From: an uncultured Maricaulis sp.
GTDB lineage: Bacteria > Pseudomonadota > Alphaproteobacteria > Caulobacterales > Maricaulaceae
DNA: 64,000 nucleotides
Reading direction: 5' to 3'
Assembly (NCBI RefSeq): GCF_947259345.1
Contig: NZ_CAMYLS010000005.1
Span: 1-64,000, forward strand
In this document: in pieces, positions 1 to 9,159 of the stretch
Numbering within the stretch: position 1 is the first letter of the stretch
Layout of the letters: the number at the start of each line of letters is the position of its first letter
The notes under the pieces: model-generated
What the model saw: only the letters and a program-made list of their open reading frames with translations
Told to the model about the DNA's origin: nothing
Database searches by the model: none
Translations under genes and position numbers: made by a program

Positions 1-180
1 GCCCGCCCGGCGGCCCTGCCGGCGGCTGGCGGCGGCGCGGCCACGGCCGAGGACTCCATCGATATCGAGAAAATCGATGGTCAGGTGAAAGCCTCGTCGC
101 TGAAGAAAGTCGCCAATATCGTTGAATCCCATCCGGAAGAATCGATCTCGATCCTCCGGTCCTGGCTGCATGAGAGTTGA
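1..180 (+). CDS. fliF: Flagellar M-ring protein FliF, C-terminal end (5' truncated by window)
   Basis: The open frame runs in from the left edge and ends in a TGA at 178-180. About 59 residues are visible: an Ala/Pro/Gly-rich linker, then a helix with KASSLKKV and ESHPEES, ending in RSWLHES. A short amphipathic tail ending in a W-L motif is characteristic of FliF, where it forms the cytoplasmic segment that binds the N-terminal domain of FliG. fliG follows after 8 bases, the standard fliF-fliG arrangement. The membrane-spanning and ring-building parts lie outside the window. The identity rests on this tail plus gene order. Confidence 0.85.
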   Translation, partial: ARPAALPAAGGGAATAEDSIDIEKIDGQVKASSLKKVANIVESHPEESISILRSWLHES

Positions 181-188
181 GTCCGACC

Positions 189-1211
189 ATGGCTGAGAAG
201 CGCGCCATCGAAGACCCGTCCCGCCTGACCGGCCCCGAGAAAGCGGCCGTCATGCTCCTCGCCCTGGGCGATGAGGGCGAAGGGATGTGGCAGCATCTGG
301 ACGAGGAGGAAATCCGCGAGGTCTCCCAGGCCATGTCCAATCTGGGCACGGTCACCTCCAGCGCTGTGGAAAAACTGATCGTCGACTTCGTCGGCCAGAT
401 GTCGTCCACCGGCTCGCTGATGGGGTCATTCGAAGCAACCCAGCGCCTGCTCAACTCCTTCCTGCCCGGGGAGAAGGTCGAGTCGATCATGGAGGAGCTG
501 CGCGGTCCCGCCGGACGCACCATGTGGGACAAGCTGGGCAATGTGAATGAGGTTGTCCTCGCAAACTACCTGAAGAATGAATATCCGCAGACCGTGGCTG
601 TGGTCCTGTCCAAGGTGAAGCCGGAGCATGCCAGCCGTGTGCTGGGTGCCCTGCCCGAAGATTTTGCCATGGAAGTCGTCACCCGGATGCTGCGCATGGA
701 GCCGGTCCAACGGGAAATTCTTGATCGCATCGAAGAGACGCTGCGCACCGAATTCATGTCCAATCTGGCCCGCACGTCCAAGCATGACAGCCACGAGATG
801 ATGGCTTCGATCTTCAATAATTTCGATCGCCAGACCGAGAACCGTTTCCTGGCCGCCCTGGAAGAACGCAATCGCGAGAGCGCGGAAAAGATCCGCTCGC
901 TGATGTTTGTCTTCGAGGACCTGTCCAAGCTCGATCCGGGTGGCATCCAGACCCTGATGCGCGCCATCGACAAGGAACAGATGGCCCTGGCCATGAAGGG
1001 CGCGTCGGACAGTTTGCGCGATCTCTTCTTCTCCAACATGTCCGAGCGCGCGGCCAAGATCATGCGCGAGGACATGGGCTCCATGGGTCCGGTTCGCCTC
1101 AAGGATGTCGACCAGGCGCAGCAATCGATCGTCACCATGGCCAAGGACCTCGCCGCGAAGGGCGAGATCATGCTGGCCGATGGCGGCGCCGACGACGAAC
1201 TCATCTACTAG
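189..1211 (+). CDS. fliG: Flagellar motor switch protein FliG
   Basis: FliG is the rotor protein that links the MS ring (FliF) to the C ring and takes torque from MotA. The 340-residue product matches the usual FliG length. Visible landmarks are the N-terminal [15 protein letters not shown] helix pair, the middle-domain [11 protein letters not shown] motif (the EHPQ-type FliM-binding site) and a C-terminal domain with [18 protein letters not shown], the charged torque helix region. A frame extension to a TTG at 177 exists, but the ATG at 189 gives the normal N-terminus and avoids overlap with fliF. It lies second in the fliF-fliG-fliH-fliN-flbD-flhA run and is probably co-transcribed. Confidence 0.95.
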   Translation: MAEKRAIEDPSRLTGPEKAAVMLLALGDEGEGMWQHLDEEEIREVSQAMSNLGTVTSSAVEKLIVDFVGQMSSTGSLMGSFEATQRLLNSFLPGEKVESIMEELRGPAGRTMWDKLGNVNEVVLANYLKNEYPQTVAVVLSKVKPEHASRVLGALPEDFAMEVVTRMLRMEPVQREILDRIEETLRTEFMSNLARTSKHDSHEMMASIFNNFDRQTENRFLAALEERNRESAEKIRSLMFVFEDLSKLDPGGIQTLMRAIDKEQMALAMKGASDSLRDLFFSNMSERAAKIMREDMGSMGPVRLKDVDQAQQSIVTMAKDLAAKGEIMLADGGADDELIY

Positions 1212-1223
1212 GGAGGTTGAACA

Positions 1224-1877
1224 ATGAATCCTGTCAAATTTGATTTCGATACAGAGTTCGACCAGGATGGTCAGATCCTCCGTGAAGGTGAGAGCTACAA
1301 GCGCTTCTTCACCCAGGATGATGTCGATGCCGCCCGCATGTGGGGAGTCGAGGAAGGCCGTGAGATGGAAGAGGGCCGCTGCGCGCAATCGCTGCAGGCG
1401 ATCGCCTCCCAGATGCAGCTCATCCTCGCCCGCCTGTCGCATGAATCCGACGCCCTGCGCCAGGAAGCCGCCGGCCTCGCCATGGCTGCGGCCCGCAAGA
1501 TTGCCGGTGAGGCCCTGGCCGCCTATCCGATCGACACGATCGAACAGGTCGCACTGGAAGCCGTGCAGGACCTGCGGTCCGAGCCGCGCCTGTCGGTGCG
1601 CTGCAATCCGGAACTGGTCGAAGCCCTCGCCGAGCGCCTGGAAAAAACCGCCCGCGACGCCGGTTTCGACGGCGCCATCATGGTGCGCGGCGATGACGGC
1701 CTGGCCAATGCCGATGTCCGCCTGGAATGGGGCGCCGGCGCGGTGCAGCGCAGCGCCGAGGAAATCGAGCATCGACTGAATGACGTCGTCGCACGCTGGC
1801 TGGCATCGCCGCCAAGCGACGAGGAAACCCAATCTGACGCGCCCGGCGACCCCGCCGCCGGCGTAAGCGCGGCTTAA
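1224..1877 (+). CDS. fliH: Flagellar export apparatus regulator FliH (FlbE-like)
   Basis: This 217-residue acidic protein starts 12 bases after fliG behind a strong GGGAGG ribosome-binding site. It sits where fliH (called flbE in Caulobacter) lies between fliG and fliN. FliH dimers hold the FliI ATPase and tether it to the C ring through FliN, regulating type III export. The sequence shows the expected pattern: a helical middle rich in Glu/Gln/Ala (roughly residues 45-110) and a C-terminal alpha/beta domain with LEWGAGAVQRS near residue 175. Sequence conservation in FliH is low, so the call depends on position, length and helix pattern as much as on motifs. Confidence 0.85.
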   Translation: MNPVKFDFDTEFDQDGQILREGESYKRFFTQDDVDAARMWGVEEGREMEEGRCAQSLQAIASQMQLILARLSHESDALRQEAAGLAMAAARKIAGEALAAYPIDTIEQVALEAVQDLRSEPRLSVRCNPELVEALAERLEKTARDAGFDGAIMVRGDDGLANADVRLEWGAGAVQRSAEEIEHRLNDVVARWLASPPSDEETQSDAPGDPAAGVSAA

Positions 1878-1888
1878 GGAGGCCTGAC

Positions 1889-2245
1889 ATGGCTGACGAC
1901 AATCTCGACCTTCCCGATCTGGGCGATGACGGCACGCAAGTGCCCGTCGAAGCGCCCCAGCGCGGCGAGCAGATGATGGATGAGGAAGAAAAGAGCGCTG
2001 CCGACCTGGCGCCCGTCTTCGACGTTCCCGTCAATATTTCCGCCGTGCTCGGCAAGGCCCATATCGATGTGAACTCGCTGTTGAAGCTGACCTCCGGCTC
2101 GGTGGTCGAACTCGACCGCAAGATCGGCGAAGCGATCGACATCTACGTGAATAACCGGCTCGTCGCGCGCGGCGAGGTCGTGGTGGTCGACGACCGGCTC
2201 GGCGTGACCATGACGGAAATCATCAAGGACGGGGACGCAGGCTAA
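1889..2245 (+). CDS. fliN: Flagellar motor switch protein FliN
   Basis: A 118-residue protein with a variable acidic N-terminus (about 45 residues) followed by a SpoA/FliN surface-antigen domain: VPVNISAVLGKAHIDVNSLL, then GSVVELDRKIGEAIDIYVNN and LVARGEVVVVDDRLGVTMTE. FliN stacks at the bottom of the C ring and binds FliH during export. An AAGGAGG ribosome-binding site precedes the ATG. Only 11 bases separate it from fliH, so the two are almost certainly in one operon. Confidence 0.95.
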   Translation: MADDNLDLPDLGDDGTQVPVEAPQRGEQMMDEEEKSAADLAPVFDVPVNISAVLGKAHIDVNSLLKLTSGSVVELDRKIGEAIDIYVNNRLVARGEVVVVDDRLGVTMTEIIKDGDAG

Positions 2246-2271
2246 GGCCTCGCGGAAAGGACGGAAATATC

Positions 2272-3642
<1,371 letters not shown>

Positions 3643-3654
3643 TTGGACTGACCA

Positions 3655-5787
3655 TTGGCCGATACCGCTGCTTCTCCGACCCCCGCACCCGCTGCGGGTG
3701 GGTTTGACCTCCGCGCCTTCCTGAACCGCACACTGCGCGGTGATGTGGCGCTGGCGGTCGGCATCCTCGCCATCCTGGTGATGCTGATGCTGCCCATGCC
3801 CAGCTTCCTGCTGGACATGTCACTGGCGATATCGATCTCGATGTCGGTTCTGGTCCTGATGACCGCGCTCTTCATCAAGAAACCGTTGGAATTCTCGGCC
3901 TTCCCGGCCCTCCTGCTGATCACCACCCTGCTGCGCCTGGGCCTGAATATCGCCTCGACGCGCCTCATCCTGTCCAAGGGGCATGAGGGCACTGACGCCG
4001 CCGGCGAGGTCATCGAGGCCTTCGGCTCCTTCGTCATGCAGGGCAATGTCGTCATCGGCATCATTGTCTTCGCCATCCTGGTGATCGTGAATTTCGTCGT
4101 CATCACCAAGGGTTCCGGCCGGATCGCGGAAGTGGCGGCCCGCTTCACCCTGGACGCCATGCCCGGCAAGCAGATGGCCATTGATGCCGACCTTTCCGCC
4201 GGTCTGATCACCGAAGACGAAGCCCGCAAGCGCCGCACCGAGCTGGAAGGCGAAAGCAATTTCTTCGGCGCCATGGATGGTGCCTCCAAATTCGTTCGCG
4301 GCGATGCCATGGCCGGCCTGATGATCACCGCCATCAACCTGGTCGGCGGCATCATCATCGGTGTGGTCCAGTCCGGCATGCCCTTCGCGGAAGCGGCCTC
4401 GGCCTATTCCTCGCTGACCATTGGTGACGGCCTGGTCTCGCAGATCCCGGCCCTGATCATCTCGGTCGGTGCCGGCCTGCTGGTCTCCAAGGCCGGCGTC
4501 AACGGCCAGGCCGACAAGGCGCTCTTCGGTCAGCTGACCGCCAACCCGCAAGGCCTGGGCCTGGTTTCGGGCGTGGCCCTGATGGTCGGCCTCCTGCCCG
4601 GCATGCCCCTCATCCCCTTCGCCATGATGTCCGCCGGTGCCGGTGCCCTGGCCTGGATGAATCGCGACATCGCCGAACGCACGGCCCAGGCCGAAATCGA
4701 CGCGGTCGCCGAGAAAGAGGCCGAAGCCGCTGAATCCCAATCCGAACAGGAAGCCCCGATCGAGGACAGTCTTGCCATTGACGAGCTGAAGATCGAGCTG
4801 GGCTATGGCCTGTTGCCGCTGATCAATGATGTCGACGGCCGCAAGCTGACCGACCAGATCCGCGCCCTGCGCCGCTCGCTGGCCGAGGAAATGGGCTTCA
4901 TCACCCCGGCTGTCCGCATCATCGACAACATGTCGCTGGGCAATCACGAATACACGATCCGCATCAAGGAACTGGAAGCCGGTCGCGGCGAGCTGGAATT
5001 GCACAAGCTGCTGGTCATGGATCCCGCCGGCATGCAGATCGACATGCCCGGCAAGCACGTCAAGGAACCGACTTTCGGCCTGCCCGCCACCTGGATTGAT
5101 GAAGGCCTGCGCGAGGAAGCCTCTTTCCGCGGCTATACAATCGTCGAGCCGGCGGCCGTTCTGGTCACCCATCTGACCGAGCTGCTGCGCGAAAACATGG
5201 CCGACCTTCTCTCCTATGCCGAGGTCGAGAAGCTGATCGCCAAGCTGTCGAAGGAACACAAGGCCCTGGTCGATGACATCACGCCGAACCAGATCAGCCG
5301 CGCCGGCATTCAGCGTGTCCTGCAATCGCTGATCAAGGAGCGCATCTCCATTCGCGACCTGCCGACCATTCTGGAGGGCATTGCCGAAGCCAGCGCCACG
5401 ACCCAGAATCTTGACGCCATTGTCGAACATGTCCGGACCCGCCTGGCGCGCCAGATCTGCCACGCCAACAAGGCCCATGACGGTGTCCTGCCCGTCCTGG
5501 CCATGGGTCCGCAATGGGAGCAGGCCTTCATGGAAGCCCTGGTCGGTGATGGCGATCGTCGCCAGCTCGCCCTGGCGCCGTCGAAACTGCATGATTTCGT
5601 GGCGGCCATTCGAAACTCTTTTGAAACCGCATCAGCTCAGGGTCATGTACCAGTGCTGCTGACGAGCCCTCTGATTCGTCCGTATGTGCGTTCTCTGGTT
5701 GAGCGTTTTCGCCCGCAGACCGTGGTGATGTCGCAGAATGAAATTCACCCGAGCGCGCGCCTTCAGACGATGGGCCATGTCGGTTGA
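3655..5787 (+). CDS. flhA: Flagellar biosynthesis protein FlhA
   Basis: FlhA forms the nonameric export gate of the flagellar type III secretion system. The 710-residue product shows about eight hydrophobic segments in its first 330 residues, the FHIPEP-family signature region (FSAFPALLLITTLLRLGLN, DAMPGKQMAIDADL) and a large cytoplasmic domain that docks chaperone-substrate complexes. The start is a TTG at 3655 (product M-A-D-T-A); no upstream ATG fits, because flbD ends 12 bases before. It continues the fliF operon layout, and flhF follows after 35 bases. Confidence 0.95.
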   Translation: MADTAASPTPAPAAGGFDLRAFLNRTLRGDVALAVGILAILVMLMLPMPSFLLDMSLAISISMSVLVLMTALFIKKPLEFSAFPALLLITTLLRLGLNIASTRLILSKGHEGTDAAGEVIEAFGSFVMQGNVVIGIIVFAILVIVNFVVITKGSGRIAEVAARFTLDAMPGKQMAIDADLSAGLITEDEARKRRTELEGESNFFGAMDGASKFVRGDAMAGLMITAINLVGGIIIGVVQSGMPFAEAASAYSSLTIGDGLVSQIPALIISVGAGLLVSKAGVNGQADKALFGQLTANPQGLGLVSGVALMVGLLPGMPLIPFAMMSAGAGALAWMNRDIAERTAQAEIDAVAEKEAEAAESQSEQEAPIEDSLAIDELKIELGYGLLPLINDVDGRKLTDQIRALRRSLAEEMGFITPAVRIIDNMSLGNHEYTIRIKELEAGRGELELHKLLVMDPAGMQIDMPGKHVKEPTFGLPATWIDEGLREEASFRGYTIVEPAAVLVTHLTELLRENMADLLSYAEVEKLIAKLSKEHKALVDDITPNQISRAGIQRVLQSLIKERISIRDLPTILEGIAEASATTQNLDAIVEHVRTRLARQICHANKAHDGVLPVLAMGPQWEQAFMEALVGDGDRRQLALAPSKLHDFVAAIRNSFETASAQGHVPVLLTSPLIRPYVRSLVERFRPQTVVMSQNEIHPSARLQTMGHVG

Positions 5788-5822
5788 GCGACCGAATTTG
5801 ACCTGTGATATGATCCGAGCCC

Positions 5823-6815
5823 ATGCATCTTAAAACCTTTGCCGCCCCGTCCCTGACCCAGGCCATGGCCGATGTCCGCCGTGAAATGGGTCCCGACGCC
5901 GTGATCATTGCCACCGGCGATGGTCCTGACGGCGGCGTCCAAGTGCGCGCAGCCAGCGAAATGTCCCGCATCGCCGAACCGGTCGAGCAGGTCCGTGACC
6001 GCTCCATCCGCCTCGCCGGCGAAGCCGATATCGAACGCGGTCTGCGCGAGGACAATGAGCTGGACCGTGTGATCCGCGCGCTCGGCTTCCACCGCGCGCC
6101 GGGCTCTGCCGCCCAGGCCCTGATCCGCTCGGCCCACGATCTGTCCGATGGTCAGGCCGTGGCCCGTCTCGCCCACGCCATCGAGAGCCGCTACACTTTC
6201 CAGCCCCTGCCCGCCGTGCCCGAACATGCCGTCCTGTTTGCCGGGACACCGGGCGTCGGCAAGACCTCGGCCCTGGCCAAGACGGCGGCCCGCGCCATCA
6301 CCGCCGGTGCCGTGCCGACGCTGATTTCCTGTGATGGCGAGCGCGCCGGTGCCAATGACCGGCTGCAGGAACTGGCCCGTCGCATGGGCGCTGGTTTCCG
6401 CGCCGTCGACGATCCGCGTGAGATGATCGACGCCGTCGACGAGATTGACGGCCCGGTCCTGATCGACAGTCCGGCGGTCAATCCGTTCGAGCTGGATGAT
6501 CTCGACATGACGCTGGCCTTCGCCGACAGCGCCAATGCGGAAATTCTCTATGTCTTTGACGCCGGCCTGACGCCGGAAGATGCCGAAGACGCCGCCTCGC
6601 TCTTTGCCTCCATCGGCGCCAGCCGCTGCATCCCGGTCAAGGTTGATTGTGCCCGCAGGCTGGGTGCCGTGCTGGGTGTCGGCGAGACCGGACTGGCCTT
6701 CGCCCAGATTTCCTCGACACCCTTCATCGGCGGCGGCCTGGCTCCGGCCACCCCGCTGCGCCTGGCCCGGGTCCTGATCGAGGATCGCAACACCCCCTTC
6801 GAGGAGGAAGACTGA
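5823..6815 (+). CDS. flhF: Flagellar SRP-type GTPase FlhF
   Basis: FlhF is an SRP/FtsY-like GTPase that fixes the position of polar flagella. The 330-residue protein opens with the typical FlhF start (MHLKTFAAPSLTQAMADVRREMGPDA in outline), has a short basic/acidic linker, and then an NG domain with P-loop GTPGVGKTS near residue 142 and a conserved SCDGERAGANDRLQELA segment. It is shorter than gamma-proteobacterial FlhF, mainly in the linker. The last G-domain motifs (TKxD) are poorly preserved: DCARRLG occupies the region, so nucleotide specificity is uncertain. Its stop codon overlaps the start of flhG by one base. Confidence 0.85.
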   Translation: MHLKTFAAPSLTQAMADVRREMGPDAVIIATGDGPDGGVQVRAASEMSRIAEPVEQVRDRSIRLAGEADIERGLREDNELDRVIRALGFHRAPGSAAQALIRSAHDLSDGQAVARLAHAIESRYTFQPLPAVPEHAVLFAGTPGVGKTSALAKTAARAITAGAVPTLISCDGERAGANDRLQELARRMGAGFRAVDDPREMIDAVDEIDGPVLIDSPAVNPFELDDLDMTLAFADSANAEILYVFDAGLTPEDAEDAASLFASIGASRCIPVKVDCARRLGAVLGVGETGLAFAQISSTPFIGGGLAPATPLRLARVLIEDRNTPFEEED

Positions 6816-7615
6816 TGAAGATCGCGTCCGCACCGCAGGACCGCTCCGCCGGTCGCATCCTCGCCATCGCCTCCGGCAAGGGCGGCGTCGGCAAGACCAT
6901 GCTGTCGATCGGCATGGCCCGCGCCTTTTCCCAAATGGGCGAACGTTGCCTGTTGATGGATGGCGATCTTGGCATGGCCAATATCGACGTCCAGCTGGGC
7001 CTGCAGCCCAATTCCGACATTTCCAGCGTCATCAATGGCCGTGTCCATATCCAGGACGCCGTCTGTCCGGCCATGGGCGGCGCCGCCCAGAAGGGCGGGT
7101 TTGACGTGATTTCCGGTCGCTCGGGCTCCGGCGCGCTGGCCAATCTGTCCGGTCCCGGCCTGACCAAGCTCGCAACCGGTGTTGCCGCCCTGGCCCTGTC
7201 CTATGACCGCGCCATTCTCGACCTCGCCGCCGGCGCTGACCGGGCCACGATCCGGCTCGCCCTGACCGCCGATGATGTCGTGATTGTGCTCAATGACGAG
7301 CCGACCTCGCTGACCGACGCCTACGCCTTCGTGAAGACGCTGCGCCTGCATGATGACGGCGCCTCGCCGCTGGTCGTGATCAATAATGCGCCGGACATGA
7401 ATGCCGCCAATGAAGCCTTCGGCGCCTTCCGCAAGACCTGCGAGGCCTTCCTGAGCTTCACGCCGACCCTGGCCGGCATTGTCCGCAAGGACGCGACGGT
7501 GCCGGCCGCCATCCGGGCCCAGACCGCGGTCTCCCTGCGCTCGCCGCAATGCGAAGCGGCCAAGGACATCCAGGCCTTGGCGGGCTCGCTGGCGCGTGGC
7601 AAACAAGCCGCCTGA
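6815..7615 (+). CDS. flhG: MinD/ParA-type ATPase FlhG (flagellar number regulator)
   Basis: A 266-residue deviant Walker ATPase with IASGKGGVGKTMLSIGMA at the N-terminus (K-GG-GKT/S, the MinD/FlhG form), LLMDGDLGMANIDVQLGL (Walker A prime region) and NDEPTSLTDAYAFVK, a segment strongly typical of FlhG. FlhG limits flagellar number by controlling FlhF and, in some species, assembles FliM/FliN. The open frame reaches further upstream, but the ATG at 6815 overlaps the flhF stop (TGATG), has a GGAGGAAG site just before it and gives a standard N-terminus. Translational coupling with flhF is likely. Confidence 0.9.
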   Translation: MKIASAPQDRSAGRILAIASGKGGVGKTMLSIGMARAFSQMGERCLLMDGDLGMANIDVQLGLQPNSDISSVINGRVHIQDAVCPAMGGAAQKGGFDVISGRSGSGALANLSGPGLTKLATGVAALALSYDRAILDLAAGADRATIRLALTADDVVIVLNDEPTSLTDAYAFVKTLRLHDDGASPLVVINNAPDMNAANEAFGAFRKTCEAFLSFTPTLAGIVRKDATVPAAIRAQTAVSLRSPQCEAAKDIQALAGSLARGKQAA

Positions 7616-7638
7616 TCGACCCGGGGGGAGGCTCGACC

Positions 7639-7959
7639 ATGTATGACAGTTTCGCAGATCGCCTGAGTGCCGGTTTCACACCCTTTGACTGGTGGCTGAT
7701 CATCGTCCTGTCGCTGGTCGCCGCCCTGATCATGCGCAAATGGCCGCAATGGCCGGCCGCCGCCTCGATCGCCTTCCTGATCGATGCCTGCGCGCCCTTC
7801 TTCTATCGCTGGTCGACCGGCATCCCGCCGGATTTCGCCTTCGACTTCGCCTTCTCGCGTCTCGATGAGCGTGGCGGCGTCGTTGTGATCATGCGCCTGG
7901 TCATCTACATGGCGACCATCGGCGCCATCTTCTGGGCCAAGCGCCGCTACGGGCGCTGA
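7639..7959 (+). CDS. Small integral membrane protein, unknown function
   Basis: A 106-residue protein preceded by a GGGGGGAG ribosome-binding site and lying 23 bases after flhG, so probably the last gene of the flagellar transcript. It shows at least three hydrophobic stretches: WWLIIVLSLVAALIM (about 19-33), a middle one around AASIAFLIDACAPFFY, and a C-terminal VVVIMRLVIYMATIGAIFWA before a basic tail. No family was recognised. Position suggests, but does not show, a flagellar or polar membrane role. A strong hairpin terminator follows 8 bases after the stop. Confidence 0.65.
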   Translation: MYDSFADRLSAGFTPFDWWLIIVLSLVAALIMRKWPQWPAAASIAFLIDACAPFFYRWSTGIPPDFAFDFAFSRLDERGGVVVIMRLVIYMATIGAIFWAKRRYGR

Positions 7960-7966
7960 CACGAGA

Positions 7967-8000
7967 AAGGGCGGCTCCCGATGGTGCCGCCCTTCTTCGT
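7967..8000 (+). terminator. Rho-independent terminator after the flagellar run
   Basis: A 9-bp perfect stem, AAGGGCGGC at 7967-7975 and GCCGCCCTT at 7986-7994, with a 10-base loop and a T-rich tail (TTCTTCGTT). It lies right after the last forward gene and before the convergent lipoprotein gene ending at 8020, so it may also serve the reverse strand (AAGGGCGGC reads the same from either side). Confidence 0.75.
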
Positions 8001-8019
8001 TCCAGACTGGTAGCTGACC

Positions 8020-9009
8020 CTATTCAATCACCGTGATCTGGCTGTTGAGATAGGTTTCGGCCTCTTCGAAAGCCGTCTCGGCATCCTCGATACCGAAGAG
8101 AACCCGCTGGCCCGCTTCCAGGATCGGGCCGTAGAGAAGCGTGCCCTCAGCATCATCCTCAATATGGAAACGGCGCGTGCCATCGGTTTCCAGGGCATCG
8201 AAGCGGGCCCGCACCAGCGCCCAAAAATCCTGCGTGGCATCCCAATAGTCGTAGGCGGCCTGCGCATTGGACAGGTCCGTGCGGCGATAGGTATTCACCC
8301 CGACTTCGCGCACCAATTCATGGGCGACACCGTCTTCCAGGGCGAGCTTGGAATTGTCCTGCTCATGGGTCCAGCCCCAGTCGGTCACGGTGTGGCGATT
8401 GACGGCAGCGATGACGTCGTAATCGTCCCGCGTGGTGTCGTCGCGGCGCGGCAGCGGACGCCAGGAGACCGGCGGTTCCCAGGTGGAGATGCCATCGGCG
8501 TCATGGGTCCAGGGCGCGACGGCCGCATAGCGCGGGCTGTCATCGACCTGGTAGACGGTCTGTGACCAGGCCCCGGCCCGATCGGCAGCCGCAACATCCT
8601 CGACGGTCCAGTCATCAAAGCCCTGGAAGGCCAGCACGGTAGCCGGCTGATAACGCCAGTCCTGGCGCCAATGCTTGACGATAAAGGGATTGTCGCCCTC
8701 ACCCGCGATCAGCAAGTGTTGCAGCATGATGAAGTCGCCCGTGTCCTCGACCACGACCACGATTTCCCGGGCCGGTGTGATCTTCGGGTCGGCCAGCTCA
8801 TAGCCCGGCGCGATCGGCACCATTTCGCGGAAATCGAAGGTGACGGCGTATTCGCCCTGCATGGCGAGAATAGCCTGGCGATCCCGTTCGAATTCGGTCT
8901 GGCTATGCGCCGGAAGCGCCGCGGCGGCCGCCGGTGTTGACGGGTCGATGGAATTTGTAGCGCAGCCGGCCAGCGTCAGCGCGGCGACGGCGATATAGGC
9001 GAGTTTCAT
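8020..9009 (-). CDS. Lipoprotein of the DUF6607 type, probably linked to heme/iron uptake
   Basis: 329 residues starting with a lipoprotein signal (MKLAYIAVAALTLAGC, lipobox LAGC, cleavage before Cys15). The mature part has FDFREMVPIAPGYE, IVKHWRQDWRYQP and VTDWGWTHEQDNSKL, a pattern I associate with the uncharacterised DUF6607 family; this assignment is from memory and should be confirmed. It is transcribed away from the TonB-dependent receptor at 9160. The shared 150-base spacer holds a Fur-like box, so the two are probably co-regulated by iron. Molecular role is unknown. Confidence 0.7.
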   Translation of the reverse strand: MKLAYIAVAALTLAGCATNSIDPSTPAAAAALPAHSQTEFERDRQAILAMQGEYAVTFDFREMVPIAPGYELADPKITPAREIVVVVEDTGDFIMLQHLLIAGEGDNPFIVKHWRQDWRYQPATVLAFQGFDDWTVEDVAAADRAGAWSQTVYQVDDSPRYAAVAPWTHDADGISTWEPPVSWRPLPRRDDTTRDDYDVIAAVNRHTVTDWGWTHEQDNSKLALEDGVAHELVREVGVNTYRRTDLSNAQAAYDYWDATQDFWALVRARFDALETDGTRRFHIEDDAEGTLLYGPILEAGQRVLFGIEDAETAFEEAETYLNSQITVIE

Positions 9010-9075
9010 AAGCCCCTCTTTGTCTCTGGATTGCGGTGGGTCTCTGGAATGACCCTGAGGAAAATGACGTGTTGT

Positions 9076-9090
9076 TGATAAAGATTCTCA
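9076..9090. promoter_or_regulatory. Fur-box-like operator in the divergent promoter
   Basis: TGATAAAGATTCTCA matches the 7-1-7 Fur consensus TGATAATnATTATCA at 12 of 14 defined positions. It lies 70-84 bases before the receptor start and 67-81 before the lipoprotein start, a good place to control both. A second AT-rich repeat (TGCAAATCATTCGCA, 9129-9143) is closer to the receptor start and may be an additional weak site. Confidence 0.6.
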
Positions 9091-9159
9091 CTTGCATTCG
9101 CATAACGCAAGCGGCAGAACGCAGCAAGTGCAAATCATTCGCAAACACGGGACTTCATC

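Noticed and set aside
426-1832. Long minus-strand frame (468 codons) opposite fliG and fliH
   Set aside because: Antisense shadow caused by high GC and codon bias; the plus strand encodes recognised FliG and FliH, and the shadow has no domain.
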